50,201 nt of DNA, taken from positions 9,373 through 59,573 of the forward strand of contig JAHEKN010000289.1 in the NCBI GenBank assembly GCA_024638305.1. Reading direction: 5' to 3'. The DNA comes from Gemmatimonadota bacterium (GTDB lineage: Bacteria; Gemmatimonadota; Gemmatimonadetes; Longimicrobiales; Gaopeijiaceae). The first letter of the stretch is position 1. Every line of letters begins with the position of its first letter. Position numbers and translations under genes: made by a program. The notes below the pieces were generated by a model. It was not told the DNA's origin, did not search any database, and saw nothing but the letters and a program-made list of their open reading frames with translations. This document shows positions 9,038-17,411 of the stretch, one piece after another.

Positions 9038-10708
9038 ATGCGCATCCTGACCGCGAGCGGCTGGACGGACGGATTCCTGGACGAGCACCGCCAACCGGGC
9101 CAGGTGCGTATCCGCGTGATCGCCCACCAGCCGGGACCGCGGCTGACCAGCCTCTACTTCGAGCAGCCCCGGGATCCGCTGCGCGTCTGGAACTACCTGC
9201 GAGAGGTCGGCCCAGTGGCCGTGGCGCGAAAGGTCGCTTCGCGCATGGGCGAGTCGGACCGGAACGACAAGCACGTCGGAATCGGCGTCGGCTGCATCGT
9301 GGAGGCCGATCCGGGATCGCAGCTCCCGTCGGGCGCGGTCGTGATCTTCCTCGCGACCGCGCATCCCCGTGGTCAGGAGCGGATTGTGCTCGACGAGGGG
9401 CTCGTCGCGACGGCCACGGAGTCGGCCCTGGTCCGGTGGGCCGCCACGGACGGGTCGGAGGACGGGTTCGACCCGCTCATCCTGCCGTGGGAGGAAACCG
9501 GACTCCAAGTGCCGGAGTCGCTGATCGCGTGGAGCCCCCATTCAGGCATGCCGCTCGACATCGAGGCCGCGCAGGGCTTCCTCGGAGCCTACGAGCCAGT
9601 GCTCGGCGCCGCTCTCGGCGGTGGGACGGCCCGCGAGCCGCGGGACCGGGGTTCCATGCGTGGTTCGAAGTCCGCGATGTCACCCGAAGCGGTCTCCCCC
9701 GGTCCCGAGCCCATGGAGAATCGGGCGTCGGCGGAGATCCGCCCGCCGAGCGACGACCGCCTCCGGGCCGTGATCATGGGATACGGGCACTACGCCAAGA
9801 TCAGCATCATCCCCAACCTCGACGCCGGAGTGGTGGTCGACCGTGTTCACGAGATCGACCCTACCCAGCTCGGACCCGGTCCGCACGAGTTCGACGTGGA
9901 TTCCTGCCCGGGGATCCGCAGCGAGGGGGACATCTATTTCCTCGCGGGATTCCATCACACGCACGCGCCGCTCGCGGTCGAGGCGCTGGCCCGGGGCGGG
10001 AGCGCCGTGATCGAGAAGCCGATCGCCACCACGCACGACCAGTTGGACGCTCTGCTGGCCGCCATGGACGCCGCGTCCGGGGGAGTGTACGTAGGCTTTC
10101 ACAAGCGCTACCAGCCGTTCAACCGGTGGGCGCGGGAGGACCTCGAGGCCGGCGAGGGAGATCCGATCTCCTACTACACGATCGCCTACGAAGTCCCGCT
10201 CCCGCCCCACCACTGGTACCGTTGGCCGGCCTCCGGCAGTCGACTGCTCTCCAACGGGTGCCACTGGATCGACCACTTCCTGTACTTGAATGCCTGGTCC
10301 GAGCCCCGCTCGCTCGACGTGGCCAGCTTTCCGAGCGGGGACGTGTCCGTCCAGATCGTGCTCGACAACACGGCCGCGTTCCAGATGGTGCTCACCGACC
10401 AGGGGGGAGCGCGCGTCGGCGTGCAGGACCATGTTGAGCTGCGCTGCGCCGGGCGGACCGTGAGGATCCGCAACGGCCGGGAGTACGAGAGCGAGGACGA
10501 CCGGCGGATCCTCCGCCGCGACACGGAGAACAAGACGATCGCCTATCGCCGCATGTACCAGGAGATTTCGGCCGACATCGTGGGGGGTGGGGAAGGAGAC
10601 CAAGCCCGCTCGGTGGAGGTCTCCGGTCGCACCGTGCTCGAGCTCGAGGACCGGCTGGCCCGGATTCGGGCCGCCTCGGGGGCGTCGAACGGGAGACCGG
10701 GCCGATGA
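9038..10708 (+). CDS. Gfo/Idh/MocA oxidoreductase with degenerate MDR-like N-terminal domain
   Basis: Two-part protein of 556 residues. Residues about 240-550 form a Gfo/Idh/MocA oxidoreductase: glycine-rich VIMGYGHYAK (245-254), EKPIATTHDQ with the conserved Lys-Pro (326 on), and the His-rich NGCHWIDHFLYL of the C-terminal half. Residues 1-195 resemble the GroES-like N-terminus of the next gene: EVGPVAVARKVASRM and IGVGCIVEADPGSQ line up with its TEGVLGTME and SAAGRVIEVGSGV segments, but the MDR Rossmann half is missing. A low-complexity linker (about 195-240) joins the parts. By family it should oxidise or reduce a sugar or sugar nucleotide with NAD(P). An ATGA overlap couples it to the next gene. 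Confidence 0.8.
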   Translation: MRILTASGWTDGFLDEHRQPGQVRIRVIAHQPGPRLTSLYFEQPRDPLRVWNYLREVGPVAVARKVASRMGESDRNDKHVGIGVGCIVEADPGSQLPSGAVVIFLATAHPRGQERIVLDEGLVATATESALVRWAATDGSEDGFDPLILPWEETGLQVPESLIAWSPHSGMPLDIEAAQGFLGAYEPVLGAALGGGTAREPRDRGSMRGSKSAMSPEAVSPGPEPMENRASAEIRPPSDDRLRAVIMGYGHYAKISIIPNLDAGVVVDRVHEIDPTQLGPGPHEFDVDSCPGIRSEGDIYFLAGFHHTHAPLAVEALARGGSAVIEKPIATTHDQLDALLAAMDAASGGVYVGFHKRYQPFNRWAREDLEAGEGDPISYYTIAYEVPLPPHHWYRWPASGSRLLSNGCHWIDHFLYLNAWSEPRSLDVASFPSGDVSVQIVLDNTAAFQMVLTDQGGARVGVQDHVELRCAGRTVRIRNGREYESEDDRRILRRDTENKTIAYRRMYQEISADIVGGGEGDQARSVEVSGRTVLELEDRLARIRAASGASNGRPGR

Positions 10709-12921
10709 AGCAGGTCGTCCAGTATCCCAACGGCGAGACCCGCGTGGCAGACGTGCCGGCTCCGGCGCCGGAGGCGGGGCACGTGGTCGTGGCTACCGAG
10801 GCCTCCCTGATCTCGGCCGGGACCGAGCGCATGGTGGTCGAGTTCGCCCGCAAAGGTCTGCTCGCGAAAGCACGAGCGCGCCCCGATCTCGTGGCTCAGG
10901 TGGTGCGCAAGGCCCGGACCGAGGGCGTCCTCGGCACGATGGAGGCGGTGCGAGGTCGGCTCGACCAACCGATGCCGCTCGGATACTCGGCGGCCGGGCG
11001 GGTCATCGAGGTCGGCTCCGGCGTCGAGGGTGTGGTGGTCGGCGACCGTGTGGCCTGCGCGGGGGCGGGGCACGCCGAGGTCGTGCGGGTGCCGCGCAAC
11101 CTGCTCGCCCGGGCACCGGACGGCCTTCCGGCCGAGGCGGCGGCGTTCGCCACCGTGGGCGCCATCGCGCTCCACGGGTTCCGGTTGGCCGAGACCGAGC
11201 TGGGCGGTCGTGTCGTCGTCATCGGTCTCGGGTTGATCGGCCTGTTGGCCGTTCAGATCTGCCGGGCGGCCGGCGTGCGCGTGCTCGGCGTGGACCCCGA
11301 CCCGGAGCGGCGCGCGCGCGCCGAGCGGCTAGGGGCGGAGGCGGTCGCGGGCACGGAGGACGGGGAGGCGGTGGACGCCGCGCTGGCCTGGACGGACGGG
11401 ATCGGCGCCGACGCCGCCCTGGTCGCCGCGGCCGGAGGTGGCAACCAGCCCATCGAGACGGCCGCCGGAGTGACGCGCGACCGTGGCACGGTGGTGGCGG
11501 TGGGGGCCTTCGGCATGGACGTGCCCCGCAGGCCCTTCTACATGAAGGAGCTCCAGCTCCGCGTCTCCCGCTCCTACGGTCCCGGCCGGTACGACCCGTC
11601 ATACGAGGAAGCCGGCATCGACTATCCGATCGGACACGTGCGTTGGACCGAGGGACGCAACCTCCAGGCGGTGGTCGACCTGTTGGCCTCCGGTGCCGTA
11701 GACACGGGGCCGCTGGTGTCGCACCGCATCCCCATCGAGGATGCCGAAGCGGCGTACCGCCTGATCACGGAAGGCGATGAGCCCACGTTGGGCGTCGTTC
11801 TCACTTACCCCGATCGCGGCTCGTCTGAGGGCATCGGCGCGCTCGAGCGGACCGTGCCGGTCGGGGACATGTCGGGCTCGCGCCGGGCGCCGGCCGCATC
11901 CGTCAACGGAGGGTCAATCGGGGTGGGCTTGCTCGGTGCCGGGCAGTTCGCGACAGCCGTGCTGCTGCCGGCGCTGAAGAAGGCCGGCACGCTCCGGCCG
12001 GTCGCGGTCGCGAGCTCCACCGGCCTGTCGGCCAAGCACGCCGCGGACCGCTTCGGATTCGACTACGCGACCACGGAGGAGGCGCGGCTGCTCGACGATG
12101 CGTCCATCGAGCTCGTGGCGATCGCGACCCGGCACGGTGCGCACGCGGCCCAGGTGGTGCGCGCGCTCGAGGCGGGCAAGCACGTGTTCGTGGAAAAGCC
12201 GCTCTGCCTGACGGAGGAGGAGTTGGCCGACATCATCCGCGCTTGGAGCGACGCTGGAGACCGGCAGCTCCTGGTCGGGTTCAACCGCCGCTTCGCACCG
12301 CTCGCCGGGCACCTGCGCGCGTTCTGCCAGGAGGCGGGGGAGCCGGCCCTGATCACGTATCGCGTCAACGCCGGCGCGCTGCCGCCCGACCACTGGGTCC
12401 ACGATCCCGAGGTCGGGGGAGGCCGCATCCTCGGCGAGGTCTGCCACTTCATCGACTTCGTATCCCACGTGGTCGACGCGCTCCCGGTACGGGTCACGGC
12501 TTCCGGCGTGCGGGATGGCGGGCGCTACCGCGATGACAACGTGCACGTGGTCGTGGACCTCGAGGACGGATCGAGCGCATCGATCGCGTACGCCGCCTCG
12601 GGCGACCGCGTGGTGGGCAAGGAGCGCTGCGAGGTGTTCGCCGGCGGAGGGACCGCGGTGCTGGACGACTTTCGTACGGCGGAAATCGCGCGCGGCGGGC
12701 GGGTGCGGAAGCACAGGAGCCGCCTCCGGCAGGACAAGGGGCACGACGCCGAGTGGGCAGCCGTGGCGGCGGGGCTGCGGGAGGGGCGACCGTCGGTCCC
12801 GACCCAGTCCGTACTGGCCACCACGCTGGCAACTCTGGCTGCCGCCGCGGCCCTCCGAACGGGCGCACCGCAAGGCGTGGACGTCCAGGCGTTCGTGCGA
12901 GCGGCGAGGGAAGGGACGTGA
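10705..12921 (+). CDS. bi-domain oxidoreductase: zinc-type alcohol dehydrogenase (MDR) fused to Gfo/Idh/MocA
   Basis: A 738-residue fusion. Residues 1-375 are a medium-chain dehydrogenase: GroES-like half with SLISAGTERMVVEFARKG and PLGYSAAGRVIEVG (91-104), then Rossmann fold VVIGLGLIGLLAVQ (171-184). Residues about 405-735 are a Gfo/Idh domain: GVGLLGAGQFATAVLLP, VFVEKPLCLTEEEL, LVGFNRRFAPL and GEVCHFIDFVSHV. This architecture is known from polysaccharide loci as a bi-domain-containing oxidoreductase; its substrate is not established. It sits between a related degenerate protein and a glucuronyl C5-epimerase homologue, with 4-bp overlaps on both sides, so a role in uronic acid or other sugar modification is plausible. 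Confidence 0.87.
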   Translation: MKQVVQYPNGETRVADVPAPAPEAGHVVVATEASLISAGTERMVVEFARKGLLAKARARPDLVAQVVRKARTEGVLGTMEAVRGRLDQPMPLGYSAAGRVIEVGSGVEGVVVGDRVACAGAGHAEVVRVPRNLLARAPDGLPAEAAAFATVGAIALHGFRLAETELGGRVVVIGLGLIGLLAVQICRAAGVRVLGVDPDPERRARAERLGAEAVAGTEDGEAVDAALAWTDGIGADAALVAAAGGGNQPIETAAGVTRDRGTVVAVGAFGMDVPRRPFYMKELQLRVSRSYGPGRYDPSYEEAGIDYPIGHVRWTEGRNLQAVVDLLASGAVDTGPLVSHRIPIEDAEAAYRLITEGDEPTLGVVLTYPDRGSSEGIGALERTVPVGDMSGSRRAPAASVNGGSIGVGLLGAGQFATAVLLPALKKAGTLRPVAVASSTGLSAKHAADRFGFDYATTEEARLLDDASIELVAIATRHGAHAAQVVRALEAGKHVFVEKPLCLTEEELADIIRAWSDAGDRQLLVGFNRRFAPLAGHLRAFCQEAGEPALITYRVNAGALPPDHWVHDPEVGGGRILGEVCHFIDFVSHVVDALPVRVTASGVRDGGRYRDDNVHVVVDLEDGSSASIAYAASGDRVVGKERCEVFAGGGTAVLDDFRTAEIARGGRVRKHRSRLRQDKGHDAEWAAVAAGLREGRPSVPTQSVLATTLATLAAAAALRTGAPQGVDVQAFVRAAREGT

Positions 12922-13946
12922 CGGGGGCTCGCGTCGCCGTGGACGTTCCCTCCGGCGGGCCTGGCCGGGGTGCGGTCGCCCGCCTGCGCTATTGGCGGCG
13001 TATCTTCTCGGCCTACCTCGGGGGCGGGCGCAGTCACCTCACGTTCTGGCACGGCGTTCCCGAGGTGAACGAGGACGCTCGGCCGGGAGAGTTGGGCCAG
13101 TACTGGCAGCGCTTCCTCGTGAAGGCCGACTACGACGGCCCCTTCGACGCCGCCGGGATACCGATGCTCGACTACAAGGGGCACGTCGGGGTCCAGTACA
13201 ACCCCATCGCCATCGCCCAATACGCGCTCGGCAACTACAACCACTTCTGCCAAAACGGAGACGAGCGCCGACGCCGGACCTTCCTCCTGGCGTCGGACTG
13301 GCTGGTGGACAACCTCCGGCCCAACGCCGCCGGCTTCCCCGTGTGGACCCACGAGTTCGACTGGGAGTACCGGACGCCGCTGAGCAAAGGTTGGTACTCG
13401 TGCCTGTCTCAAGGTCAGGGACTGTCCGCGCTGCTCCGGGCCAATGCGCTCACCGGGGAGGAGCGCTACCTCGACGCGGCCCGGCGCGCGTTTCCGGTCT
13501 TCACGGTCCCGCTCACCGAGGGAGGGGTGACCCACTGGGACGACGACGGATACCTCTGGTTCGAGGAGACCGTCGTCGACCCCCCGACCCACATCTTGAA
13601 CGGCTTCATGTGGGCGAGCTGGGGCATGTACGACTATGCGCTCCACACCGGTGACGAGGCCGCCCGGGATCTTTGGAACGAGGCCGTACGCACGCTCCGA
13701 GAGCGCCTGGACCGGTTCGACATCGGGTACTGGTCGCTCTACGACCACGCCGGTACGGCAATCTCGAACGCCGCCAGCGGCTTCTATCACGCGCTGCACG
13801 TGGTCCAGCTCCGGATCATGCACCGATTGACGGGTGACAGCGTCTTCCGTGACTGGGCCGAGCGGTGGGACGGCTACCGGCGCAGTTCGCTGAAGCGGCG
13901 GCGCGCCTGGGTGCACAAGGCGGCCTTCAAGCTGCTCTACTACTGA
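12918..13946 (+). CDS. D-glucuronyl C5-epimerase-like protein
   Basis: A 342-residue protein resembling the C-terminal catalytic domain of D-glucuronyl C5-epimerases, which turn glucuronate into iduronate in heparan-type chains. The signature segments are YNPIAIAQYALGNYNHF (94-110), GWYSCLSQGQGLSALLRA (158-175), YLWFEE (212-217) and HILNGFMWASWGMYDYA (225-241), the last matching the family's LNGF...GLYD active-site region. No signal peptide or membrane anchor is visible, unlike the Golgi enzymes, so it may act in the cytoplasm on lipid-linked repeats or sugar nucleotides. GTG 12918 overlaps the previous stop (GTGA) and is preferred to the longer frame from 12753. No UDP-glucose dehydrogenase lies in the window. 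Confidence 0.8.
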   Translation: MTGARVAVDVPSGGPGRGAVARLRYWRRIFSAYLGGGRSHLTFWHGVPEVNEDARPGELGQYWQRFLVKADYDGPFDAAGIPMLDYKGHVGVQYNPIAIAQYALGNYNHFCQNGDERRRRTFLLASDWLVDNLRPNAAGFPVWTHEFDWEYRTPLSKGWYSCLSQGQGLSALLRANALTGEERYLDAARRAFPVFTVPLTEGGVTHWDDDGYLWFEETVVDPPTHILNGFMWASWGMYDYALHTGDEAARDLWNEAVRTLRERLDRFDIGYWSLYDHAGTAISNAASGFYHALHVVQLRIMHRLTGDSVFRDWAERWDGYRRSSLKRRRAWVHKAAFKLLYY

Positions 13947-13951
13947 GCGCG

Positions 13952-15187
13952 ATGCCCGAACCGGCGACATCGGGTGCCCTACACCTTCTCCTGATCCACC
14001 AGCTCTTCGTGCCGGGCGACGGGGCCGGCGGTACGCGGCACGCCGAGTTGGCGCGCCACCTGGCGACGGATGGGCATCGCTTCACGGTGGTGACCGATCG
14101 CGCGAACTACATGAGCGGCCAGTCCGCTCCGGCCGTTGCCACGAGCCCGGAAGCCGGGGTCACCGTCCATCGGGTGCAGACGTTCGGAGGGAGGCGTGGA
14201 TTCGCGGGCAGGGTCGCCGGCTTCCTTTCCTTCACCGCGACCTCGTTCCTGCGCGGACTCACCGTACGGGACGTCGACGCGGTGTTCGCGACCACGCCGC
14301 CACTGCCGCAGGCCGCCACCGGGCTGGCGCTGGCACGCCTGAAGGGGGTCCCCTTCGTGCTCGAAGTGCGGGACCTGTGGCCGGACTTCGCGGTGGAGCT
14401 GGGGGTCCTGACCGACCCGGGGATGATCGCCGCCTCGCGGCGGCTGGAGCACACCCTCTATCGCGCCGCCGACGTGGTGGTGGTCAATTCGCCCGGCTTC
14501 GTCGATCACGTAACGCGCGCGGGCGCCCGGCGGGTCGAAGTCGTGCCCAACGGGGTCGACGCCGGGGCGTTCGATCCCGGCGCCTCGGGCGCGAGCTTCC
14601 GGAGGGAGCAGGACCTGGACGGCAAGTTCGTGGTGCTCTACGCGGGCGCCCACGGGATCCCGAACGACCTGGGCACCGTGCTCGACGCGGCCGAGATCCT
14701 ACGCGACGCTCCGGACGTGGTGTTCGTGCTGGTCGGGGACGGCCGAGACAAGGGGCGCCTGGTGGCCGACGCCGACAGGCGGCGTCTCGCGAACGTGCGG
14801 TTCGTGGCGCCGCAGCCAAAGCCGCGCATGTCCGAGGTGCTGGCGGCGGCCGACGTCGGGCTGGCCACCCTCAAGCCGCTCCCACTCTTTCGGACGGTCT
14901 ACCCGAACAAGGTGTTCGACTACATGGCGGCGGGACGTCCGACCCTCCTCCTCATCGACGGTGCCATCCGAGAGGTTGTCGAGGACGGGGACGCCGGGGT
15001 GTTCGTCCCCCCGGGCGACGCGGCCGCCCTGGCGGACGCGGTGCGCGTCTACCGGGCGGACCCCGCTCTCCGGAGCCGCCAAGGGAAGGCCGCGCGCGCG
15101 GCCGTGGAGGCACGGTTTCTCCGGTCGGACCACGCGGCTGCACTCGGTCGGCTGCTCCTGACACTGCGCCGGAGCGGTGCGTCGTGA
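13952..15187 (+). CDS. glycosyltransferase family 4 (WcaI/WbuB-like)
   Basis: GT-B retaining glycosyltransferase of 411 residues. The N-terminal half has LIHQLFVPGDGAGGTRHAEL and FVLEVRDLWPDFAVELGVL, the latter typical of the WbuB/WcaI-type subgroup. The C-terminal GT1 domain has VVLYAGAHGIPNDLGTVLDA, VFVLVGDGRDKG and VYPNKVFDYMAAGRPTLL with the donor-binding Lys-Glu-like region replaced by Lys-Val-Phe-Asp. ATG 13952 is chosen over upstream in-frame starts because those run deep into the epimerase gene. The next gene overlaps by 4 bp. Acceptor and sugar donor are unknown. Confidence 0.85.
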   Translation: MPEPATSGALHLLLIHQLFVPGDGAGGTRHAELARHLATDGHRFTVVTDRANYMSGQSAPAVATSPEAGVTVHRVQTFGGRRGFAGRVAGFLSFTATSFLRGLTVRDVDAVFATTPPLPQAATGLALARLKGVPFVLEVRDLWPDFAVELGVLTDPGMIAASRRLEHTLYRAADVVVVNSPGFVDHVTRAGARRVEVVPNGVDAGAFDPGASGASFRREQDLDGKFVVLYAGAHGIPNDLGTVLDAAEILRDAPDVVFVLVGDGRDKGRLVADADRRRLANVRFVAPQPKPRMSEVLAAADVGLATLKPLPLFRTVYPNKVFDYMAAGRPTLLLIDGAIREVVEDGDAGVFVPPGDAAALADAVRVYRADPALRSRQGKAARAAVEARFLRSDHAAALGRLLLTLRRSGAS

Positions 15188-16281
15188 GGATCCTGTTCGT
15201 GTCGATGGGGGCCGAGAACCGGGCGTCCTCCCGGCTGCGCGTGTACGGTTGGCTCCCGCACCTGGAGGCGGCCGGCCATACCTGCCAGGTCCTGCCCTAT
15301 CACAGCGTGGCCACGAGCACGGGCGAGGGCTGGGTGGCGGCTCGCTCTCCCCGGTTCGCTGCCTGGGCCGCGGGGCCCGCCCTCTGGCGGGAGATCGAGG
15401 CGGCGGCGGAGGGGATCGACTGGGTGGTATTCCAGGAGGTGCTCCCACCCCCGAAGCTGCTCGATCGGCTCGGCGGACGCGGTGTACGCATCGGGTTCGA
15501 CTTCAGCGATCCCGTCCATCTGGCCAACGGGCCGGATCACAAGGTCCACCACCGGCTGATCCATCGGCTGACCACGCTGCCCCGCTTTCGGGCCATGCTC
15601 GAGGCGGCGGAGTGGGCGACCATCGAGAACCGAGGGCTGAAGGAGATGGTGGCGGCCACCGGCACGCGGGTCGAGGCGTTCTGCGGCCCGGTGGACGCCG
15701 ACATCTACCTGCCCGCGGAGCGCACCGGCGGCGACACCGTGGTGGTGGGGTGGGCCGGGTCCTTCGGAACGCTGCCGTTTCTCGATCCCGTGCTCCCGAT
15801 ACTCGGTGACCTCGCCCGCGGGGGGCTTCCCATCGAGCTGGTGGTGTTCGGTGTGAAGGATGCCGTGTCCGTGCCCGGGGTTCCGGTTCGTGTGATCCCC
15901 TGGACCCTCGAAGCGGAGCCGTCCGTGATTGCCGGCTTCGACATCGGGCTGGCCTACCTCCCCGACACTCCCTGGACGCGGTTTCGCGGTGGGGCGAAGC
16001 TGGTGCTCTATCAGTCGTGCGGCGTTCCGACGGTGGCCTCTCCCACCGGGATCGGCAGCCAGGTGATCCGCGACGGGGTCACCGGCCTGCTGGCGGATGG
16101 CGACGCCGAGTGGGCGCAGGCCCTGGAGGTCTTGATCGCGGACTCCGATCGGCGCGCGCGCATGGGTGCCGCGGCCCGCCAGGACGCCGTGTCGTGTTAT
16201 TCTTACCGGGCCTATCTTCCGACACTGCTCCAGCTTCTGGCGGGACCGCCAGCGGGCGTTTCCCAGATCCGAATCCCATGA
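15184..16281 (+). CDS. putative glycosyltransferase (GT-B fold)
   Basis: A 365-residue protein starting at a GTG that overlaps the previous stop. The N-terminus RILFVSMGAENRASSRLRVY is typical of glycosyltransferases that recognise an S-R-L-R motif. Mid-protein, VVVGWAGSFGTLPFLDPVLP starts the donor domain, and LAYLPDTPWTRFRGGAKLV with YQSCGVPTVASPTGIGSQV is the C-terminal GT4-like nucleotide-sugar site. The in-frame open region extends upstream to 14377 but is only the shadow of the previous gene. It ends ATGA-coupled to the SDR gene. Likely one transferase of the repeat-unit assembly; specificity unknown. Confidence 0.78.
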   Translation: MRILFVSMGAENRASSRLRVYGWLPHLEAAGHTCQVLPYHSVATSTGEGWVAARSPRFAAWAAGPALWREIEAAAEGIDWVVFQEVLPPPKLLDRLGGRGVRIGFDFSDPVHLANGPDHKVHHRLIHRLTTLPRFRAMLEAAEWATIENRGLKEMVAATGTRVEAFCGPVDADIYLPAERTGGDTVVVGWAGSFGTLPFLDPVLPILGDLARGGLPIELVVFGVKDAVSVPGVPVRVIPWTLEAEPSVIAGFDIGLAYLPDTPWTRFRGGAKLVLYQSCGVPTVASPTGIGSQVIRDGVTGLLADGDAEWAQALEVLIADSDRRARMGAAARQDAVSCYSYRAYLPTLLQLLAGPPAGVSQIRIP

Positions 16282-17411
16282 AAGTGCTCGTGACCGGGGG
16301 GGCCGGGTTCATCGGCTCCCACGTGGTGGATCTCCTCGTCCACGACGGCCGCGACGTCGTCGTTCTCGACAACCTGGATCCTCAGGTGCACGGGGCGGAA
16401 GCCGACGAGCCGGCCTGGCTGCGCAGGCACACCGATGCCGGAGCGGTGGCCTTCCACCGGGGGGACGTGCGCGACCGGAAGGCCGTGGAGAGCGCCCTCG
16501 CCGGGGTGGACACGGTGGTGCACCTGGCGGCGGCAGTCGGCGTGGGACAGTCCATGTACGAGCCAGACTACTACACGTCGGTGAACGACCACGGGCAGGG
16601 CGTGGTCATGGCCGCAATGCTGGCGGACCCGAGTCGGTACAGCCGTTTCGTGGTGGCGAGCTCGATGAGCATCTATGGCGAAGGCGCCTATCGCTGCGCG
16701 GAGGACGGCCTGGTCTTCCCGCGCGTTCGTGTGGCGGCTCAGCTCGAGAGGGGCGAGTGGGAGCTGCGCTGTCCCGACTGTGGCGGGAGCCTGCAACCGG
16801 CCCTCACCGGCGAGGGCAAGCCGGCGGAAGCCACCAGCGTGTACGCGATCACCAAGAAGACCCAGGAGGACCTGGCCCTCTGTGTCGGAGACGCGTACGG
16901 GCTCCCCACGGTCGCGCTCCGGTTCTTCAACACGTACGGATCCAGGCAGGCCCTCTCCAACCCCTACACCGGCGTCGCCGCGATCTTCCTGGGCCGGCTG
17001 ATGAACGGCCGACCGCCGATGATCTTCGAGGACGGGCTTCAGACCCGCGACCTGATCCACGTGTCGGACGTGGCCCGTTCGGTCCTGCGGGCGATCGACG
17101 CCGACGTCCAGGGATCGGGCACCTACAACGTCTGCACCGGGCGCCCCATCTCGGTCCTCGACGTCGCCCGGACCCTGGCCGAGCGGCTCGACGTGGATGT
17201 CGCCCCGGACGTCGTGGGTCGTTCGCGCACCGGGGACATCCGTCACTGCATCGGTGATCCGGCGCGAGCTCGGGCGGATTTGGCGTTCGAGGCTGCGACG
17301 ACCCTGGAGGAGGGGCTGGACGAGCTGATCGCCTGGTCGCTCGATCAGACGGCCGAGGACCGGGTGGACGACAGCATGCGGGCCCTGACGTCCCGCGGCC
17401 TGGTGCGGTGA
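16278..17411 (+). CDS. extended SDR sugar-nucleotide epimerase, dTDP-L-rhamnose 4-epimerase-like
   Basis: An extended short-chain dehydrogenase of 377 residues: NAD motif TGGAGFIGSH (6-15), SSMSIYGEGAYRC (128-140) and catalytic Tyr189/Lys193 in YAITKKTQE. Between the Ser and Tyr motifs it carries an insert with Cys140 and CPDCGG (Cys165, Cys168), a zinc-knuckle-like element I associate with dTDP-L-rhamnose 4-epimerases (WbiB type), which make dTDP-6-deoxy-L-talose. Only three Cys are visible where a four-Cys site would be expected. The product could therefore be a 6-deoxytalose donor, but no rml genes lie in the window. ATG start overlaps the preceding stop; its own stop overlaps the next GTG. 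Confidence 0.75.
   Translation: MKVLVTGGAGFIGSHVVDLLVHDGRDVVVLDNLDPQVHGAEADEPAWLRRHTDAGAVAFHRGDVRDRKAVESALAGVDTVVHLAAAVGVGQSMYEPDYYTSVNDHGQGVVMAAMLADPSRYSRFVVASSMSIYGEGAYRCAEDGLVFPRVRVAAQLERGEWELRCPDCGGSLQPALTGEGKPAEATSVYAITKKTQEDLALCVGDAYGLPTVALRFFNTYGSRQALSNPYTGVAAIFLGRLMNGRPPMIFEDGLQTRDLIHVSDVARSVLRAIDADVQGSGTYNVCTGRPISVLDVARTLAERLDVDVAPDVVGRSRTGDIRHCIGDPARARADLAFEAATTLEEGLDELIAWSLDQTAEDRVDDSMRALTSRGLVR

Noticed and set aside
14377..15183. Longer N-terminus for the second glycosyltransferase
   Set aside because: It covers the previous GT gene in another frame and is Arg/Gly-rich; the GTG at 15184 begins a proper RILFVSMG N-terminus.
16739..16830. Separate zinc-ribbon gene suggested by the CPDCGG motif
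   Set aside because: The motif is in frame inside the SDR, between its Ser and Tyr catalytic motifs, so it is an insert of that enzyme.
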